Source: Desulfobacterales bacterium (GTDB lineage: Bacteria > Desulfobacterota > Desulfobacteria > Desulfobacterales > UBA5852). Taken from it: 43,979 nt of DNA. The translations under genes were made by a program, and so were the position numbers. The notes under the pieces were generated by a model. It was not told where the DNA came from. It ran no database searches and saw only the letters and a program-made list of their open reading frames with translations. This document shows, one piece after another, positions 41,661 to 43,979 of this stretch. Numbering within the stretch: position 1 is the stretch's first letter; each line of letters begins with the position of its first letter. Location of the stretch: the NCBI GenBank assembly GCA_030066455.1, contig JASJBQ010000034.1, positions 1 through 43,979 of the forward strand, written 5' to 3'.

Positions 41661-42612
41661 TGGCGCTGTCCTCCTTGGCGATGGTCTCAATCCCGATGCC
41701 GGGCAGAAGACGATAATGGCGACGTTTTTCGAATTGGGCCATACGCCCCTCGGCCACCAGCTTGTCGGCGATGAACAGGTCCAGGACCCGCAGGAAGTCG
41801 AGATTGCCCTTGGCCACGGCAAAACCGTAGGTGTCCGACCGCAAGGGCTCTGGAAAGACCGCTATTTTCTGCTGCGCCCGCCGGGGCTGTGCACGGTGCC
41901 AGCGCGTCAGAAAAATTTCATCGTGAACCATGAGGTGGGGCGTGCCGGGGGCCTCGCTCAGCACGGCCGCGGCGGCATCCTCGTTGGTGCGGTATTCGTC
42001 CCTTATGTCCGCCAGGGGGAAATAACGACGGATGAAGCCGGCCGCGCTCTTGCCGCGTGTCACCGCCACGATGAGGCGGTTTTCCTTGCCAACCGCCTCG
42101 AGGGCGGACTTCACCTCCCCGTAGTTTTGGGCCTCGCCGATACCGATCCGGTAGCCTTTGGTGCGATTGAGCAGCATCGAGAAACCGGAGTGAAAGTAGG
42201 GTTCGCTGAAGTCCACCAGGAGGGCCCGCTCAAAGACGCGGGACAGGGCGGCGATGGCGATATCGATGTCACCGACCCGAAGCATGGGGATCAGTTCCTC
42301 GAAATGCTGCGGCACGACGATAGCCAGCTCCACGCCCAACCCCCGGGCCATCAAAACAGCGATGTCGATGACGATACCCACCCGGGCCTGGATAAATTTG
42401 TCGATGCCGGTGCGGCGATCGGTTATGATCGTATAGGAAAAAGGTCTGAATTGCGGGTTGACGCCGACGCGAAGAATCCCGCTGTTTTTGACGCGGTTAA
42501 GGACCTTGTCCTGTTCGTTAGCCTGCGCCGCCCGGCAAGAAACGCCGTAACTCCCCACCACCACGAGGGTGAGAAGCAATATCGGCCAAACCGAAAACAT
42601 TCGTGGATACAT
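41647..42612 (-). CDS. Family 3 periplasmic solute-binding protein
   Basis: This 321-residue exported protein has a signal peptide (PILLLTLVVVGSYGVSCRAAQA) with a Cys (SYGVSC) that could be a lipobox. The SBP_bac_3 fold is shown by VKNSGILRVGVNPQFRPFSY, VGIVIDIAVLMARGLGVELA, LRVGDIDIAIAALSRVFERA, VDFSEPYFHSGFSMLLNR and DTYGFAVAKGNLDFLRVLD. It most likely binds an amino acid or small organic acid. No ABC permease or ATPase is adjacent; instead it overlaps a two-helix membrane protein gene. Confidence 0.88.
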   Translation of the reverse strand: MYPRMFSVWPILLLTLVVVGSYGVSCRAAQANEQDKVLNRVKNSGILRVGVNPQFRPFSYTIITDRRTGIDKFIQARVGIVIDIAVLMARGLGVELAIVVPQHFEELIPMLRVGDIDIAIAALSRVFERALLVDFSEPYFHSGFSMLLNRTKGYRIGIGEAQNYGEVKSALEAVGKENRLIVAVTRGKSAAGFIRRYFPLADIRDEYRTNEDAAAAVLSEAPGTPHLMVHDEIFLTRWHRAQPRRAQQKIAVFPEPLRSDTYGFAVAKGNLDFLRVLDLFIADKLVAEGRMAQFEKRRHYRLLPGIGIETIAKEDSANGTH

Positions 42613-42777
42613 GGCGCAACCTCCGTCGAGCGAAATAATGGAAAGCTAATACGTTTTCGATCGACGTCCATGTCTGTGGCACGCGCAGGGCGCGTTTGGT
42701 GCCCTTCACGCCCATTGACCTCTGCGGGGCGAAGTGATCCATCCCCACCGGATGGAACGGCCGGCCCTTCAATGCAG

Positions 42778-42808
42778 ACGCCCCCTGAAGTTCATCTTCA
42801 GGGGGCGT
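42778..42808 (-). terminator. Strong hairpin after the acyl-CoA dehydrogenase gene
   Basis: ACGCCCCCTGAAG (42778-42790) and CTTCAGGGGGCGT (42796-42808) form a perfect 13-bp stem with a 5-base loop. It lies 31 bases past the stop of the dehydrogenase. The U-run is short on either strand, so it may act as a transcript-stabilising 3' end or a weak terminator. Confidence 0.65.
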
Positions 42809-42839
42809 TTGAACTCTCGGCGAGCGTAAGGCTTGTCTG

Positions 42840-43979
42840 TCAGGGATTCATTTCGTAGGCGTCGGTCAACGCCAGGACCTCGTTCTGCCAGACCCGCTGG
42901 AAACGGGCCTCGTCCGTCACCGGCTTTTTGATCATCTTCAGGCAGCCTGCCATCTGGTCCTCGGTGCTGCTGGTCTTGGAGTAAAGCTGGAGCGCAAACT
43001 TGGAGAAGTCGCGCACCATGAAGTCGAAGATCTGCTCCAGAAGATCGTCGGAGATCTCGTCCATGCCGGCCTTTTCGATGATCAGCTGGCCGTAGGCCAC
43101 CAGGGTCATGAGTTCCCCCAGGCAGAGCAGGAAGTCGATGTCGCGGGTCTGCTCCTTGCTGGGCGGGGCGGTCATCAGCAGCGCCTTGAGGGCCTCGATC
43201 TGCGCCTTGAATACATTGACGTTGGGCTGGTCCACGCGGTCGTAGGCGGCCATATAGTCGTGAAACTGAATCTTGCCCAACCCCCGCGTGGGCCCCTGGT
43301 CGAAGAGGAAAGCGTCGTGCGTCGCATCCGTGCACCCATGAATCTCGGGGAATTCGCCCGGGTTGAACAGGTAGTTGGCCATGAACTTGACGATCAGGGC
43401 CATATTGACGTGTACCGTGCCCTCCAGCTTGGGAAGGGCCCGGATGTCGCGGGCGGCCATCTCGAAATACATATCCTTCTCGAAGCCGCGCGCGGCGATG
43501 ATGTCCCACAGCAGGTTGATCACCTCTTCGCCCTGGGTGGTGACCTTCATCTTGACCATGGGGTTGAAGAGCAGATAGCGGCGGTCCTCGGCCGAGGCCG
43601 AACGCATGTAGTCGATGGCGCGCGCCGAGAAGATGCGCATGGCGGCCAACCGTGCGTAGGCATCGGTGAACATCTGCTGGATATGCGGGAATTCGGTCAC
43701 GAATTTGCCGTAGAGGTTGCGGTGGGCGGCGTGGTTGATGGCCTCGTAGAAGGCGTGGGTGCAGATGCCGATCGAGGCCCAGCCCAGATTGAACTTGCCC
43801 ACGTTGACCGTGTTGAGCGCCGCATCCCAGGCCGCATCGCCGGTCGAAAGGATTTCGTCGTCTGAAACCGGATAGCCGTTCAGGGCGTATTCGGCCACGT
43901 ACATCTGGGAGTTGACCACGTTTTTGACCAGCTCGAAATTGTCGTGGCCGCTCTCGACCGCGAACCAGACATAGCTCCC
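42840..43979 (-). CDS. Acyl-CoA dehydrogenase, N-terminus outside window
   Basis: The frame is open to the right edge (first visible residues SYVWFAVESG), so the N-terminal part is missing; about 379 residues are seen. The visible region is helical C-terminal acyl-CoA dehydrogenase: VGKFNLGWASIGICTHAFYE, FPHIQQMFTDAYARLAAMRI, LLFNPMVKMKVTTQGEEVIN, AARDIRALPKLEGTVHVNMA. In this family the last motif sits where FAD and the acyl chain are bound. The extra C-terminal helices (DIDFLLCLGELMTLVAYGQL, ISDDLLEQIFDFMVRDF) make it longer than short-chain enzymes. The hairpin at 42778 follows the stop. Confidence 0.85.
   Translation of the reverse strand, partial: GSYVWFAVESGHDNFELVKNVVNSQMYVAEYALNGYPVSDDEILSTGDAAWDAALNTVNVGKFNLGWASIGICTHAFYEAINHAAHRNLYGKFVTEFPHIQQMFTDAYARLAAMRIFSARAIDYMRSASAEDRRYLLFNPMVKMKVTTQGEEVINLLWDIIAARGFEKDMYFEMAARDIRALPKLEGTVHVNMALIVKFMANYLFNPGEFPEIHGCTDATHDAFLFDQGPTRGLGKIQFHDYMAAYDRVDQPNVNVFKAQIEALKALLMTAPPSKEQTRDIDFLLCLGELMTLVAYGQLIIEKAGMDEISDDLLEQIFDFMVRDFSKFALQLYSKTSSTEDQMAGCLKMIKKPVTDEARFQRVWQNEVLALTDAYEMNP

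Overview
The window reads as a chromosomal segment of a GC-rich, anaerobic-type Gram-negative bacterium. The most likely home is Desulfobacterota (former Deltaproteobacteria, Desulfosarcina/Desulfobacteraceae-like). This is inferred from protein character, lipoprotein and periplasmic binding protein genes, three good sigma-54 promoters plus a sigma-54 activator, and a mosaic of short metabolic operons separated by repeat-bearing gaps. I could not test taxonomy by database search. There are no rRNA or tRNA genes, no CRISPR array and no recognisable transposase.

Layout. 1-3.6 kb: the end of an unrecognised gene, then an aroF-pheA operon (minus strand) preceded by a well-formed attenuator with a 27-codon Phe/Tyr-rich leader peptide. 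3.7-9.1 kb: minus-strand genes for a polytopic membrane protein, a Cys-rich protein, an HDAC-family deacetylase, a tandem universal stress protein and two small membrane proteins, with a MITE-like palindromic repeat at 7.9-8.2 kb. 9.1-10.5 kb: a decay zone holding three gene remnants (old yellow enzyme, PhoX/DUF839-like, TolB-like propeller). 10.6-18.5 kb: mixed single genes (SET domain protein, lipoprotein, FmdB-like, DHFR-like, a tiny secreted protein behind a consensus sigma-54 promoter, GT4 glycosyltransferase, Nudix, DinB).

18.9-27.2 kb: a FadR-type regulator, ornithine aminotransferase, ornithine carbamoyltransferase, a cyclic-2,3-diphosphoglycerate-synthetase-like P-loop protein and carbamate kinase, all on the plus strand. 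Facing them are an M14-type deacylase and a GAF/AAA+/Fis sigma-54 activator on the minus strand. The enzymes fit ornithine/citrulline/carbamoyl-phosphate catabolism; the P-loop protein between carbamoyltransferase and kinase is the unexplained part. 27.3-28.1 kb: a non-coding-looking interval with two sigma-54 promoters. One feeds a ~105-nt putative sRNA with a C-rich anti-Shine-Dalgarno loop and a strong terminator; the other feeds a 26-residue membrane peptide.

28.3-36.9 kb: mutM, an O-methyltransferase, a complete dipeptide/oligopeptide ABC transporter (A-B-C-D-F) with an M19 dipeptidase, and an EVE protein. 37.0-44.0 kb (minus strand): a B12-binding radical SAM protein with in-phase direct repeats upstream, a rhodanese with a chromate transporter, a translationally coupled pair of periplasmic binding protein and two-helix membrane protein, and an acyl-CoA dehydrogenase that runs off the right edge.

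The strongest candidates for something undescribed are the sigma-54-driven sRNA and mini-protein genes, the carbamoyltransferase/P-loop/carbamate-kinase cassette, and the five-segment aroF-pheA attenuator.
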